Shown here: positions 15,842 to 24,947 of the stretch, piece by piece
Layout of the letters: the number at the start of each line of letters is the position of its first letter
How positions within the stretch are numbered: the first letter of the stretch is position 1
NCBI GenBank assembly: GCA_023386155.1
Contig: JAEWKH010000126.1
Coordinates: 1 to 62,092, forward strand
Reading direction: 5' to 3'
Source of the DNA: Pseudomonadota bacterium
GTDB taxonomy: Bacteria; Pseudomonadota; Alphaproteobacteria; Rhizobiales; Beijerinckiaceae
DNA: 62,092 nt
Notes under the pieces: generated by a model
Databases searched by the model: none
Told to the model about the DNA's origin: nothing
The model's input: the letters and a program-made list of their open reading frames with translations, nothing else
Translations under genes and position numbers: made by a program

Positions 15842-18457
15842 TCACCACGTGATCCTCACACCGAGGTTGCCGCTGAGCGATTCCTGACGGTTGGCGTCGA
15901 GATCCATGGTGTAGCTTCCCGTCGCATAGAGCGCCACCGAGGACGAAATCCTCGCGACAAGTCCGCCGCCCAGTTCCAGCGCCGTCGCACCGACCTCGTT
16001 TTCGAAAGAGGTCGTGTTGAAATACACTTTGTCCTCCGTGTCGAAGGTGTGCCACAGGTTTGCCTTCAGGTACGGCTCAACCTGTGCGCCGCCGATGGTT
16101 GCCTCCCCATAAAGCCGAACCCCGAGGCGAACGGTCAGCGTGTTCCCATCGTCGAAACGGACCGTTGCGAAGGGATCGTGGACGGTGCCGAGGCTGAGAT
16201 GCTGCCACGCGAGCTGCGCCTGCGGCTCGATCCTGAAGGTACCACCGAGATCGAAGGGAACGCCGGTTTCGATGGACGCGGTCAGAGCATTGCCGCTCGA
16301 GCCCGCCGCCGTGCCACGGATGGAAACTGCATCTGCATCGATCCAACTGTGCATCAGCACAGCGTCCACGTACCAATCCGACGGTCCGATGTGGGTCCAG
16401 TAGGCGCCGAGACTGTGGGCGCTCATGTCCAGGGTGCCTGCGCGATTTTTCCGGATACCGAGGGCGAAGCCGCGGACATCACCGTCGGCATTGGAGTAAC
16501 CGTAGAACACGCCGAACCGATCCCTGTGGCCGCTGGCATGATCGATTCCGTAAAGATCGACGCCGGCCTGCAAGCCCCAGATGGTTCCGTCGAAGGAAGG
16601 CGAGACCGTGCCCGACCAATCCTGCCGGTAGCGTTCGCCGAAGAAACGGCCCCATCCCGCCGGCGTGACGCCGCTGCCGCTGAGGAGCTTCTGCTCGCCC
16701 TGGCGCTCGTGGAATGTGCCAAGCGTCGTCAGGGCGAGATGACGCGCCACTGCCGGCGCGACGGCCGCGATCGACACGTCCGGGCGGTAGAACGGGATCA
16801 GGGGAACGGACGCGTTACCGCCCGAACCTCCGTCGGTTCCTCCGCCGTCCTCATCCGGATCGGGCGTGGGAAGATCGCCGGGATCGGTGGTGCTTCCCCC
16901 CCCGTCTCCATCGCCGTCTCCGTCTCCATCACCTGGATCGGGATCCGGGTCAGGATCGATGCCGGAGCGCAGATACCAGCTCTGTTCGTTGCCATCTTCG
17001 GTCACCGCACCGCGGACCAGGAGGTACTCGTAGGCCCCCGCGATTACCGGGGCCGCGAGCGTGAAGTTTCCAGGCGAGGTCACGGAGCCGTTGCGGGCTT
17101 CCACCACCTCGATGCCGTCGCCGGTCGTAAGAGCCCCTGGACCGCCCGCATTGGTGACGCTGACTCGTGTCGTGCCCGTGGTGAAACCGCGGTCGACGAT
17201 GAGCTTGTCCGTCGGGGAATTGTCGCTGCCGAGATAGGTCTGGATCGCGAGGCGGCCGTTGTTGCCGCGATAACCGCCTAGGATCCGCAGCGTATCGCCC
17301 GCTTCCGTGAGATTGCTTCCCAGTTGGATCACCCCGGCATTGATCACCTGAGCGAGTTCGCCGCGCCGCGCGCCGATGGCAAAGGGCACGATTGCGTAAT
17401 TGCCTGTCGCCGAGATCACTCGGCTGCGCTCGTCGATGGATACCGTTCCATAGCCGCTTCCGCTGTCGCCCATGATGAGCGTCCCGTCCACAGTCAACCG
17501 CGAGGCATTGTTGACGAAGATGCGCTCCCAGTTGTCGAAGCGAGATACGTCGTTGGCGACTGTGCGGTCCAGCGTCAGACGGTCCTCAGCGAGGCCACCG
17601 TCGATGAGCAGGCCGCGCGGGAGATTGGCGGAGGTGAGGCCCCGGAACGTTGCGAAGTCCGCGCCGGCACCCATCAGCACCCCGCCGTTGATCTGTCCCG
17701 CGGTCCAGAGGAGCTGATCGTTGCCGCTGCCGGTGTTGAGCGTACCACCGATGTAGTTCGAATTCGTGACAGTGTCCGGCCCGGCATCGAAAGTGACGCT
17801 CTGATTGATGCGCCCAAGATTGTTGAGGATATTGGCAGAGCCGCCGGTTGCGGCGATGCCCTGGATGGTGCCGCTCGCCCTGTTCAGAATGGTGTTGGAT
17901 CCGTTTCCAATGAGCGTGATGTTGGTGTTGAAAGTGCCGGAGTTATCCGTGGACGAGCCACCGTTGAGCACATCGATCCGGTAGCTTCCGTTCACGAACG
18001 TGTTGGGGCTCACCGTAATCGTGCTGAAACTTGATGATCCGGAAATGCTGAGGCCCTGATTCAGCGAACCGCCATTGAGGACGATCTGATTGTTGACGTT
18101 GCCGGTGATCGCGAGCAGTCCGTTCACATTGCCATTGTTCTCAAGGCGGAAGGAGTTCCCTCCAATGACGGAAATCCCGCCGTTGATGTTGCTGAAGTTG
18201 CGCAGGGTGAACTGTGGAACGCCGATGTTCGTAAGGGAGCCGAGATTGAACCCACTGACAGTGTAGACGGAGGGGGAACCCGCGCCAGTGCAAGTCACTG
18301 CTGCGTTATCTGGCGGAGGATCGGGCACGCATTGCGCGAGGGCATCCCCGATCCCGATAGCCGTGGATGAGAGGAGCAAGGCCAGCATGACAGGGGCATG
18401 TCCTAGGTGGCGGGATGCGCCCCTCGGGCGATCAAATCGGACGCCTGACGCCTTCAT
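15842..18457 (-). CDS. Autotransporter (type V secretion) outer-membrane protein
   Basis: An 871-residue protein with a long signal peptide, a passenger region and a C-terminal autotransporter barrel. The passenger (about residues 50-540) is rich in Asn/Gly repeats such as RNFSNINGGISVIGGNSFRL, typical of a beta helix. A striking low-complexity linker follows (DPDPDPDPGDGDGDGDGDGG and more), then the barrel from about 620, with GWGRFFGERYRQDWSG and the terminal strand SGNLGVRITW. The start at 18457 has AGGAG upstream. The acidic DP/DG linker may bind calcium or act as a spacer. There is no protease triad in the passenger, so an adhesin or structural role is more likely. Confidence 0.88.
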   Translation of the reverse strand: MKASGVRFDRPRGASRHLGHAPVMLALLLSSTAIGIGDALAQCVPDPPPDNAAVTCTGAGSPSVYTVSGFNLGSLTNIGVPQFTLRNFSNINGGISVIGGNSFRLENNGNVNGLLAITGNVNNQIVLNGGSLNQGLSISGSSSFSTITVSPNTFVNGSYRIDVLNGGSSTDNSGTFNTNITLIGNGSNTILNRASGTIQGIAATGGSANILNNLGRINQSVTFDAGPDTVTNSNYIGGTLNTGSGNDQLLWTAGQINGGVLMGAGADFATFRGLTSANLPRGLLIDGGLAEDRLTLDRTVANDVSRFDNWERIFVNNASRLTVDGTLIMGDSGSGYGTVSIDERSRVISATGNYAIVPFAIGARRGELAQVINAGVIQLGSNLTEAGDTLRILGGYRGNNGRLAIQTYLGSDNSPTDKLIVDRGFTTGTTRVSVTNAGGPGALTTGDGIEVVEARNGSVTSPGNFTLAAPVIAGAYEYLLVRGAVTEDGNEQSWYLRSGIDPDPDPDPGDGDGDGDGDGGGSTTDPGDLPTPDPDEDGGGTDGGSGGNASVPLIPFYRPDVSIAAVAPAVARHLALTTLGTFHERQGEQKLLSGSGVTPAGWGRFFGERYRQDWSGTVSPSFDGTIWGLQAGVDLYGIDHASGHRDRFGVFYGYSNADGDVRGFALGIRKNRAGTLDMSAHSLGAYWTHIGPSDWYVDAVLMHSWIDADAVSIRGTAAGSSGNALTASIETGVPFDLGGTFRIEPQAQLAWQHLSLGTVHDPFATVRFDDGNTLTVRLGVRLYGEATIGGAQVEPYLKANLWHTFDTEDKVYFNTTSFENEVGATALELGGGLVARISSSVALYATGSYTMDLDANRQESLSGNLGVRITW

Positions 18458-18951
18458 AAGGAATGCTCCTGGGATGAAGAGGATGCCGAAAGATTGGGGC
18501 AATGTTTTCCTAGTTTGGCTTGAGCGTCAACCATGATTAACCTTGCTTGGAAAGCTATTCGACTACGGAAAGCACTCGACCAACGTGAATTTCTGCCCAG
18601 TCGGATGGCGAAGACAGGATGATGCCGAACGACCAGGAGAAGGTGACATGTCCGTCGTTCCTTCCTCGATGTCCCCGAACCAGCAGATGAAACTCTGGAA
18701 CATAACCTTGTGACAAGGCCCAGTGTCTCACAGGTTTCATAACGACCCGCGCAGCTTGGAATCAGTTCTTTCGAACCTATACTGTCGTCTTGCCCTGTCA
18801 GCTCCGACTGCTGCCCCAAGCCATGCTTTAGGAGGAACGTTCTTAGAAGCCTGACCATCAGCCGTTATCGCGCGGCATCCCAGGAGCGAACGCTCCCGCT
18901 GGGAGCCGTTGGCGCGGAACAGCCAACATTCTGAAACGGAAAGGTGCCAAC
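18458..18951. other. Divergent intergenic region between autotransporter and baeRF genes
   Basis: The 494 bases are moderately AT-richer than the flanks and contain no frame with credible composition. The AGGAGC ribosome binding site of the autotransporter is near 18468 and GGAAAGG (about 18939-18945) precedes the baeRF gene. Both promoters should lie here, but no consensus boxes stand out. Confidence 0.45.
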
Positions 18952-20070
18952 ATGCTGTATCTCGACATTCCCTCCGCTCGCGATCTCGAGACCTTGAACC
19001 GGCTTCGTTCGGATGTCTGCGTCTCGATCTATCTGCCGACAACGCCCATCTCGCAGGACGTCCAGGCCTCCCGGATCACGTTCGGCAACCTTGCGAGGAC
19101 CGCGATAGGGCAATTGCAAGATGCGGGGACCGACAAGCGGGTGATTGCTGCGGTGCAAGGACTCCTCGACGGCCTTCGCGAGGATCACGACTTCTGGCGC
19201 TTTCAGGCCCATAGCCTTGCCGTACTTGCCACGCCTGAGGCGGTTCGGACGTATCGTCTCGCCAACCAGTTGCGAGAGATCGTCGTGGTGTCGGACCGGT
19301 TTCATCTAAAACCGCTTCTGCGGGCTGTCACCTTCCCTCAGGCGGCTTACATCCTGGCGATTTCCGAGAACGCCGTCCGTCTTATCGAGGTTTCGGCCGA
19401 TCTCCCGGCTGCAACGGTGATGGTGCCTGGCTTGCCGGCAGGGGCAGCCGACGCCGTCGGCAAGTCGTCCGTCAACGATCGCTCACCCAGCGGCCGCCTG
19501 CAAGGCTCCGAGGGACAGACGATTTTGCTGACCCAGTTCGTCCGGAAGGTGGATGCGGCCCTGCGCCCCCTCCTTGCAGCGGACGACACCCCGGTGATCC
19601 TCGCCGCAACCCAGCCGATCGTGTCCCTGTTCCGCGCAGTCAGCACCGTCCCGGTCTTGCCCGACGTGATCGCGGGGAGCCCCGACCGCATGGGCGAGGC
19701 CGATCTTGCGAGCGCGGCCCGCCCGATTCTCGATGCGTACCATGCGGCTAAGCTCGCGGAGTTTCGCGATCGCTTCGAGCGCATGGCCGGGCAGGGTCGT
19801 GTGACCACGGACATCGCCGACGCGGCGCGAGCGGCGACCTTCGGCAGCATCGAGAGCCTGCTGATCGACATGGACGACGTCCTGTACGGCACCGTCGAGG
19901 AGGAAACCGGGGCCATTCATCTCGACGGATCGGGTGCCGCGCACAACTATGGTGTCGTCGACGAGATTGCGGGACGCGCGCTCCGGACCGGTGCGCGCGT
20001 GCTCGCGGTCAGGCGCCCGGACATTCCCGGTGGCGGAGCGCTTGCTGCCATTCTGAGGCATCCGATCTGA
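18952..20070 (+). CDS. baeRF family protein (archaeo-eukaryotic release-factor-like)
   Basis: A 372-residue cytoplasmic protein matching bacterial relatives of the archaeo-eukaryotic peptide release factor. Its opening strand is MLYLDIPSARDLETLNRL with VCVSIYLPTTP. A central FWRFQAHSLAVLATPEAVRTYRL leads into the RNase-H-like AYILAISENAVRLIEVS segment, and the C-terminal part has SIESLLIDMDDVLYGTVEE and GGGALAAILRHPI, typical of baeRF proteins. The bacterial members are thought to act on ribosomes or translation stress, but function is not proven. The small gene at 20097 follows after 26 bases and is probably in the same operon. Confidence 0.75.
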   Translation: MLYLDIPSARDLETLNRLRSDVCVSIYLPTTPISQDVQASRITFGNLARTAIGQLQDAGTDKRVIAAVQGLLDGLREDHDFWRFQAHSLAVLATPEAVRTYRLANQLREIVVVSDRFHLKPLLRAVTFPQAAYILAISENAVRLIEVSADLPAATVMVPGLPAGAADAVGKSSVNDRSPSGRLQGSEGQTILLTQFVRKVDAALRPLLAADDTPVILAATQPIVSLFRAVSTVPVLPDVIAGSPDRMGEADLASAARPILDAYHAAKLAEFRDRFERMAGQGRVTTDIADAARAATFGSIESLLIDMDDVLYGTVEEETGAIHLDGSGAAHNYGVVDEIAGRALRTGARVLAVRRPDIPGGGALAAILRHPI

Positions 20071-20096
20071 CGGGGAGATAGCAAGGGAGATGGAGG

Positions 20097-20300
20097 ATGG
20101 CCAAGAAATCAACCGAACGCAGCGATGAGGAGCGTCGGCGGCTTGAGCAAGAGCTTGACGAGGAACTCGCGGCCAGTTTTCCGGCCAGCGATCCGCCGAA
20201 GGTCACCCGTGTTCCAAGGCGCGACCGCTTCACGGGCTCAGAACCGAAGGAAAGCACCCCACGCCCAACGACGGTAAAGAAGCCCGGTGCCGGTCAGTGA
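20097..20300 (+). CDS. Small hydrophilic protein with ASFPASDPP motif
   Basis: A 67-residue protein with GATGGAGG directly before ATG. It starts with a charged helix (SDEERRRLEQELDEELAASF) leading into FPASDPPKVTR and ends basic and proline-rich. The F-P-A-S-D-P-P motif is widespread in very short proteins of alphaproteobacteria that have no assigned role. No membrane segment or cysteine is present. It is probably cotranscribed with the baeRF gene. Confidence 0.7.
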   Translation: MAKKSTERSDEERRRLEQELDEELAASFPASDPPKVTRVPRRDRFTGSEPKESTPRPTTVKKPGAGQ

Positions 20301-20416
20301 CGGCACAAGGGTCTCATGTCGAAGCCGGGCTCGTTTCCGTGATGACTGGGACGAAATAACCGGCGCAAGCAACCCGTCATCCCTTACCACAGATCCTTGT
20401 GAGGATATTGAGGGAA

Positions 20417-20525
20417 TCGGACCCAAAGGCAGTGTTCTCATTTGGGTTCCTGTCCGATGCTTCCTGTCCTGGCTGGCGCATCGTCGGACGCGAAAGATCG
20501 GATCCACTTTTCGCACGATGCGCTA
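20417..20525. repeat. REP-like palindromic element between convergent genes
   Basis: Two imperfect hairpins in tandem. The first has arms TCGGACCCAAA and TTTGGGTTCCTGTCCGA. The second has arms GCGCATCGTCGGACGCGAAA and TTTTCGCACGATGCGC (20476-20524). Related copies lie at 28360-28574, 47463-47563 and 47833-47875. The element separates two genes whose 3' ends face each other and could act as a bidirectional terminator. Confidence 0.75.
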
Positions 20526-20575
20526 GGAACGAACCGTTCTGATTACTCCAACCGCACAACCCCGGTTTCTCAGTG

Positions 20576-21478
20576 TCACATCTCGTCGAAGTGGCGGAGC
20601 ATCCGCTCGGCGTTTGCTTCGAGCCCCGTGAATAGCCGGAATGCGCCAGCAGCTTGAAAGACGGCCATGCCGCCACCAGACATGGTGCGACATCCGCGCA
20701 ATCGAGCTTGACGCAGCAGTTCCGTTTCCAGCGGAAAATACACAATATCCGCAATCCAAAGGTCCGGGTGCAGGAGATCCGCCGATACGGCCATGCCGGG
20801 ATACTTCTCCATGCCGAGTGGCGTCGTGTTAACCATGCCGTCTGCAGCTGCCATTGCATCCGCGACGGAAGTGCCAAGCCGAGCGCGACGCTCGCCGAAC
20901 CGCTCGCACAGCGCAGCAGCGAGGTCTCTGGCGCGAGCCTCGTCAGTGTCGATGAGCGTGATCTCACCGGCTCCGAGCGTCAGCAGCGCATGAGCCACAG
21001 CGGCACCTGCGCCGCCTGCACCGAACTGGACGACGCGCCCGATCCGGGCGCTGGCCAATTCGCGCCGGAAGCCCTCAGCAAAGCCCCACCAATCCGTGTT
21101 GTGCCCCACGCGGCGACCATCCTTCAGCACGACGGTGTTGACGGCCCCCAGCGCGGCAGCATCCGGCGACAGCTCGTCGAGCAGGGGGATCACGGCCTGC
21201 TTGCAGGGGTGAGTGATATTGAGTCCGGAGAAACCGAAGCGCTGCGCCGCAGTCAGGATCTCCGGGAGGGCGCCCGTATCAAGCCCGAGCGCTTCGAGAT
21301 CGATCAGCCTGTAGATGTAGCGCAGTCCCTGTTCGGCACCTTCCCGCTCGTGGAGCCTCGGTGTGCGCGATGCCTGAATGCCATTTCCCACCAAGCCCAC
21401 GAGAATGGAAGGAGCGGTTGATGCTCTCCCGGCTCCTTCGGTCGAAGATTCGGGCCTGTATGACAAGGTGCCTGCCAT
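20576..21478 (-). CDS. Quinate/shikimate dehydrogenase
   Basis: A 300-residue NAD(P)-dependent dehydrogenase interconverting quinate or shikimate with their 3-dehydro forms. Motifs are the substrate region GNGIQASRTPRLHEREG, the catalytic Lys in NITHPCKQAV, Asp in VGHNTDWWGF and the nucleotide fold VQFGAGGAGAAVAHAL followed by LIDTDEARA. The SRTP.LHE form instead of the biosynthetic SxSPxxHN resembles catabolic quinate/shikimate dehydrogenases of the actinobacterial QsuD type. It begins 4 bases after the dehydroquinase stop, and the cluster also holds a dehydroshikimate dehydratase, all supporting a catabolic role. The N-terminal 20 residues may be overextended. Confidence 0.85.
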   Translation of the reverse strand: MAGTLSYRPESSTEGAGRASTAPSILVGLVGNGIQASRTPRLHEREGAEQGLRYIYRLIDLEALGLDTGALPEILTAAQRFGFSGLNITHPCKQAVIPLLDELSPDAAALGAVNTVVLKDGRRVGHNTDWWGFAEGFRRELASARIGRVVQFGAGGAGAAVAHALLTLGAGEITLIDTDEARARDLAAALCERFGERRARLGTSVADAMAAADGMVNTTPLGMEKYPGMAVSADLLHPDLWIADIVYFPLETELLRQARLRGCRTMSGGGMAVFQAAGAFRLFTGLEANAERMLRHFDEM

Positions 21479-21482
21479 CGAC

Positions 21483-21932
21483 TTAGGCTTTTGCAGAGGA
21501 TGAGGCGATCATGCCGAGGATTGCCTCCACGGCGATAGGATAGCCTCTGGCGCCGAGACCCGCGATGACGGCGGTCGCAACCATGGAGACGTACGATCTG
21601 TGGTAGATCGGCTCGCGCTTGTGGATGTTCGATACATGCAGCTCGATCAGCGGCCCGGGGAACATCTTCAATGCGTCCATGATGGCCATGGAGGTGAAGG
21701 TGAAGGCCGCCGGGTTGATGATAATCCCGCTCCCCTCATCGATGGCTTCATGCACCCATTCGATGATTTCGTATTCCCGATTCGACTGACGGAAGACGAT
21801 GGGGTGGCCCAGGGCGGCCTCTCGGCACATCGCCTCGACTTCAGCCAAGGTCGTATGGCCATAGATCTCCGGCTCGCGGGTGCCGAGGCGGTTCAGGTTG
21901 GGGCCATTGAGAATATATATCGGCTTGCTCAT
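21483..21932 (-). CDS. aroQ: Type II 3-dehydroquinate dehydratase
   Basis: A 149-residue enzyme that converts 3-dehydroquinate to 3-dehydroshikimate by trans elimination. Family marks are YILNGPNLNRLGTREPEIYG with the lid Arg/Tyr, FRQSNREYEIIEWVHEA, INPAAFTFTSMAIMDAL and IELHVSNIHKREPIYHRSYV. The usual His in the NPAAxTHTS motif is Phe here, a variant I associate with catabolic-type enzymes in transporter-linked clusters. The ATG at 21932 is chosen over TTG 21947. It sits 25 bases after the TRAP permease gene and 4 bases before the dehydrogenase, so it is part of the TRAP operon. Confidence 0.9.
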   Translation of the reverse strand: MSKPIYILNGPNLNRLGTREPEIYGHTTLAEVEAMCREAALGHPIVFRQSNREYEIIEWVHEAIDEGSGIIINPAAFTFTSMAIMDALKMFPGPLIELHVSNIHKREPIYHRSYVSMVATAVIAGLGARGYPIAVEAILGMIASSSAKA

Positions 21933-21957
21933 GGGCGTGGATCTCAAAAATGCAGGC

Positions 21958-23259
21958 TTACCCCTGGTAGCCGAAAAGGCGCGGCAGCCAGAGCACTGTT
22001 TCAGGAACGAAGGTCATGATCACCAAGGCAACCAGCATGACGAACAGGAAAGGCATCACGTCTTTCACGATGGCGCGCAGAGGCTGTTGAGAGATGTTCG
22101 CCATGATGAACAGGAGAAGCCCATAGGGTGGCGTGATCAGTCCGATCATGATGTTGACGACCACGACAACGCCGAAATGCACGAGATCGATGCCGAGCGC
22201 CTGAGCCGTCGGAACGAAGACGGGAACGACGATGAGCAGAATCGCCGTTCCTTCCAGCACGCAGCCCAGGAGCAGCAACAGGACGTTGACGAAGATCAGG
22301 AAGCCCGTCGGGGATAGGTCCCATCCCGCCAGCAGCGCTTTCACGCCTTCGGGAATGTTCTCGACCGTGACGACGTAATTGAACACCAGCGAGCCTGCAA
22401 TCAGTATTCCGATGGATGTGGTGGTTCGTGCGCTGACCGCCAGCGAGCGGTAGAAATCGCACCAGCTCACGCTGCGGTAAAGTCCGGCTGAAATCAGGAG
22501 CGCATAGGCCGCCGCGACGGCCGCCGCCTCGGTCGGCGTCATGACGCCGCTGTAGATGCCGCCGAGCAGCACGACAGGCATCATGAGGGATGGAAAGGCA
22601 TCCCAGGTGATCCGTGGCAGTTTGCGCAACGGGACCGGCTTTTCCACGGGGAAGTTCTTGCGGCGCGCTGTAATGGCCACGATGATCATCTGGCTCAGGG
22701 CCATCAGCAATCCCGGGATAACGCCTCCCAGGAAAAGGAATCCGATGGAGGCATCGGACACGAGGGCATAAAGCACCATCGGAATAGATGGGGGAATAAT
22801 CGGCCCGATGACCGATGAAACAACAGTTGTGGCTGCGGCGTAGCTTGGCGTGTAGCGGCCGTCGCGGGTCATCATGGCCTGCATCATGCGCCCGGTGCCT
22901 GCCGCATCGGCGATGGCGGAGCCCGACATGCCAGCGAAGATGATGCTCTGCAGGATGTTGACCTGGGCGAGGCCTCCGCGGAAGCGGCCCACGAGCGCGT
23001 TGCAGAACGTCATGAGGCGATCGGTCATGCTGCCGATGTTCATGAATTCAGCGGCGAGAATGAACAGCGGCACCGAGAGGATAATGTAGTTGGAGTACAT
23101 CCCGTTGAGCAGCTGTTCGGCGGCCGTCCCCATGTCCAGTCCCGCGAGAAACAGGTAGAGGATCGAGCCGGCGATCATCGAATGGCCGATGGGCAGCCCC
23201 AGAAGCGCGAGGGCCGTGATCGTGACGAGAGCGAGCGAGAAGGGGCTTGTCAGATTCAT
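21958..23259 (-). CDS. TRAP transporter large permease (DctM)
   Basis: A 433-residue integral membrane protein with about 12 hydrophobic segments, starting MNLTSPFSLALVTITALALL. Family motifs are IFAGMSGSAIADAAGTGRMM, PIIPPSIPMVLYALVSDASI and GLITPPYGLLLFIMANIS near the C-terminus. It carries the sodium- or proton-coupled transport path of a tripartite importer. Its ATG overlaps the DctQ stop (ATGA), so the two are translationally coupled. Together with the binding-protein gene at 23865 it probably imports quinate or shikimate, an inference from the enzymes encoded next to it. Confidence 0.95.
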   Translation of the reverse strand: MNLTSPFSLALVTITALALLGLPIGHSMIAGSILYLFLAGLDMGTAAEQLLNGMYSNYIILSVPLFILAAEFMNIGSMTDRLMTFCNALVGRFRGGLAQVNILQSIIFAGMSGSAIADAAGTGRMMQAMMTRDGRYTPSYAAATTVVSSVIGPIIPPSIPMVLYALVSDASIGFLFLGGVIPGLLMALSQMIIVAITARRKNFPVEKPVPLRKLPRITWDAFPSLMMPVVLLGGIYSGVMTPTEAAAVAAAYALLISAGLYRSVSWCDFYRSLAVSARTTTSIGILIAGSLVFNYVVTVENIPEGVKALLAGWDLSPTGFLIFVNVLLLLLGCVLEGTAILLIVVPVFVPTAQALGIDLVHFGVVVVVNIMIGLITPPYGLLLFIMANISQQPLRAIVKDVMPFLFVMLVALVIMTFVPETVLWLPRLFGYQG

Positions 23260-23774
23260 ACGCCGGAACCCGCCTTTGTAGGATCGAACTCGTCCGGCGC
23301 TGTGCCCCGCAGCGCCTGCCAAGCCAGCCAGATGTAACGAATGATCGTGGCAGCCGCGAAGACGATGTAGATCGAGAATAGCCAGTCGAAACGGATCTTG
23401 AGATAACCGGTCCTCTCGACCTTCATGAAGGTGACGTAATCGAGAACCGCCGGGAACGAGATGGAATAAAGTGCGATCAATGCGGCCGCAGTGATCAGCA
23501 TCATCACGCGACGAGGCCCGGGCCCTACGGCGCCATAAATGATGTCGAAGCGGATTTCCTCACGTTCGGTGATGACAAAGGCCGCGCCCCACAGGACAAG
23601 CCAGATCCAGAGGATCACGCTGATCTCATGTGTCCAGCCGATGGGGAGGTTAAAAAGATACCGAAAGGCGATCTGCAGGAGGAAGGCCGCAAACATCGCA
23701 GCCAGCATGGCGACGGCGATGTTCTCGGCACGCCGTGCAAGCCATGAGCCGATGGCCCGCAATGATGATGTCAT
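23256..23774 (-). CDS. TRAP transporter small permease (DctQ)
   Basis: A 172-residue protein with four membrane helices. Family marks are FLLQIAFRYLFNLPIGWTHEI and WIWLVLWGAAFVITEREEIRFDIIY. It binds the large permease in the inner membrane. Its 3' end overlaps the dctM start by four bases, and GAAGGAAC lies about 9 bases before its ATG. A perfect hairpin separates it from the upstream binding-protein gene, probably uncoupling their expression levels. Confidence 0.93.
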   Translation of the reverse strand: MTSSLRAIGSWLARRAENIAVAMLAAMFAAFLLQIAFRYLFNLPIGWTHEISVILWIWLVLWGAAFVITEREEIRFDIIYGAVGPGPRRVMMLITAAALIALYSISFPAVLDYVTFMKVERTGYLKIRFDWLFSIYIVFAAATIIRYIWLAWQALRGTAPDEFDPTKAGSGV

Positions 23775-23821
23775 ATGACGCGTTCCTTCGCGGGAAAGCG
23801 GTGAGCGGTCGAAAATCGACT

Positions 23822-23851
23822 GGCCTGCCGGGCGAAGCGCTCCGGCAGGCC
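23822..23851 (-). terminator. Perfect hairpin between TRAP binding-protein and permease genes
   Basis: GGCCTGCCGG (23822-23831) pairs perfectly with CCGGCAGGCC (23842-23851) around a 10-base loop. It lies 13 bases downstream of the binding-protein stop codon and has no U-tract. Such structures usually stabilise the upstream mRNA or cause partial termination, giving more binding protein than permease. Confidence 0.6.
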
Positions 23852-23864
23852 CGGGACAGGCGCC

Positions 23865-24857
23865 TTACATGGCGTTGATCTTGTCCAGCATGCCGGAGGG
23901 CCAGCTCTTTGCGAGGTCGGAGGATAGATACTTCTTCTGGGCGAACTCGCGGAATGCCTTGAGGTCGGGCGTGTAGATCTCGATCCACTACTAATAAAAA
24001 AAAAAAAAAAGCTGCGCCTCCTGCTTCAGGTGTTCCTGCGTGCTCCACTCGATGGCCTTTTCGGCAGCCGCTTGGAAGGCGGCCTGCTTCTCCGGCGACA
24101 TGGCGTCCCAGACCTTGTTGGACACGGCCAGAAGGTCGAATCCGACGAGATGCGACGTGAGAGCGATCTGCGACATGACCTCATAGAACTTCATGTTCTG
24201 CACGTTCGGCAGAGGGTTGTCCTGGCCGTCGATGGCGCCCGTCTGGAGACCCGTATAGACCTCCGCATAGGCCATGGGCGTGGGGTTCGCCCCCAGGGAC
24301 TGCCCAAGAAACTGCCAGGCGTCGCCGCCGGGCATGCGCAGCTTGATGCCAGCGAGATCCTCAGGCTTGTTGATCTTCTTGCTGGGCTTCAGGCCCACAT
24401 GGCGGGCGCCGAAATAGGTGGGTCCGAGGATGTGGATGCCCAGCTTGTCCGAAGCCATTTTCTTCAGCTGTTGGCCCACATCGCTCGCGAGCACCTTCTT
24501 CAGGTGGTCGGCATCGCGAAACAGATAGGCCGAGGTGACGATCGACCATTCCGGAATCTGGTTCGAAATATCCTGCGGGGCGATATTGCCCATCTCCAGA
24601 TTGCCGCGCTGCATGGCAACGAGCTCGGTGCCCTGCTTGAACAGGGTGCCGCCGTAATAGGGCTGGAGGTTGAAGCCCTGCTCCTTCACCGCCTCACCGA
24701 ACTGCTTCATCATACCGGCTCGGATGTCCTGCTCCGAGAAGACGGCCGAGAAGCGCAGGTTCGTTGGGGCCTGCGCCGATGCGGGGCCGGCCACGCCCCA
24801 TGCCAGAAGGCCTGCAGCTGCAGCCATCAGGGCACGTCGATTGATATCAAATCCCAT
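23865..24857 (-). pseudogene. TRAP transporter binding protein (DctP) interrupted by two in-frame stops
   Basis: The frame from ATG 24857 (AGAGGAAACC upstream) encodes a typical DctP protein: signal MGFDINRRALMAAAAGLLAW, then RFSAVFSEQDIRAGMMKQF, GPTYFGARHVGLKPSKK, IKLRMPGGDAWQF and AEVYTGLQTGAIDGQDNP. After HLKQEAQL the DNA becomes 15 consecutive T (23996-24010 on this strand) and then ATTAGTAG, giving FFFFY followed by two TAG codons. The same frame then resumes as WIEIYTPDLKAFREFAQ and ends SWPSGMLDKINAM at TAA 23865. The total of 331 codons, two of them internal stops, is normal for the family. The lesion therefore replaces about seven codons without shifting the frame. It may be a real inactivating mutation or an assembly artefact. 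Confidence 0.85.
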
Positions 24858-24947
24858 GGTTTCCTCTCCTTCATGTCGGCGCGCATTTTTTTGCGTCTTA
24901 GGGGGTACTATCCGCTCCGACATTCGAGGAATCAATATGCATTTCAA

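Noticed and set aside
20417..20525. Insertion sequence end
   Set aside because: The palindromes recur in several intergenic places with no transposase frame or target duplication. They fit REP-like elements instead.
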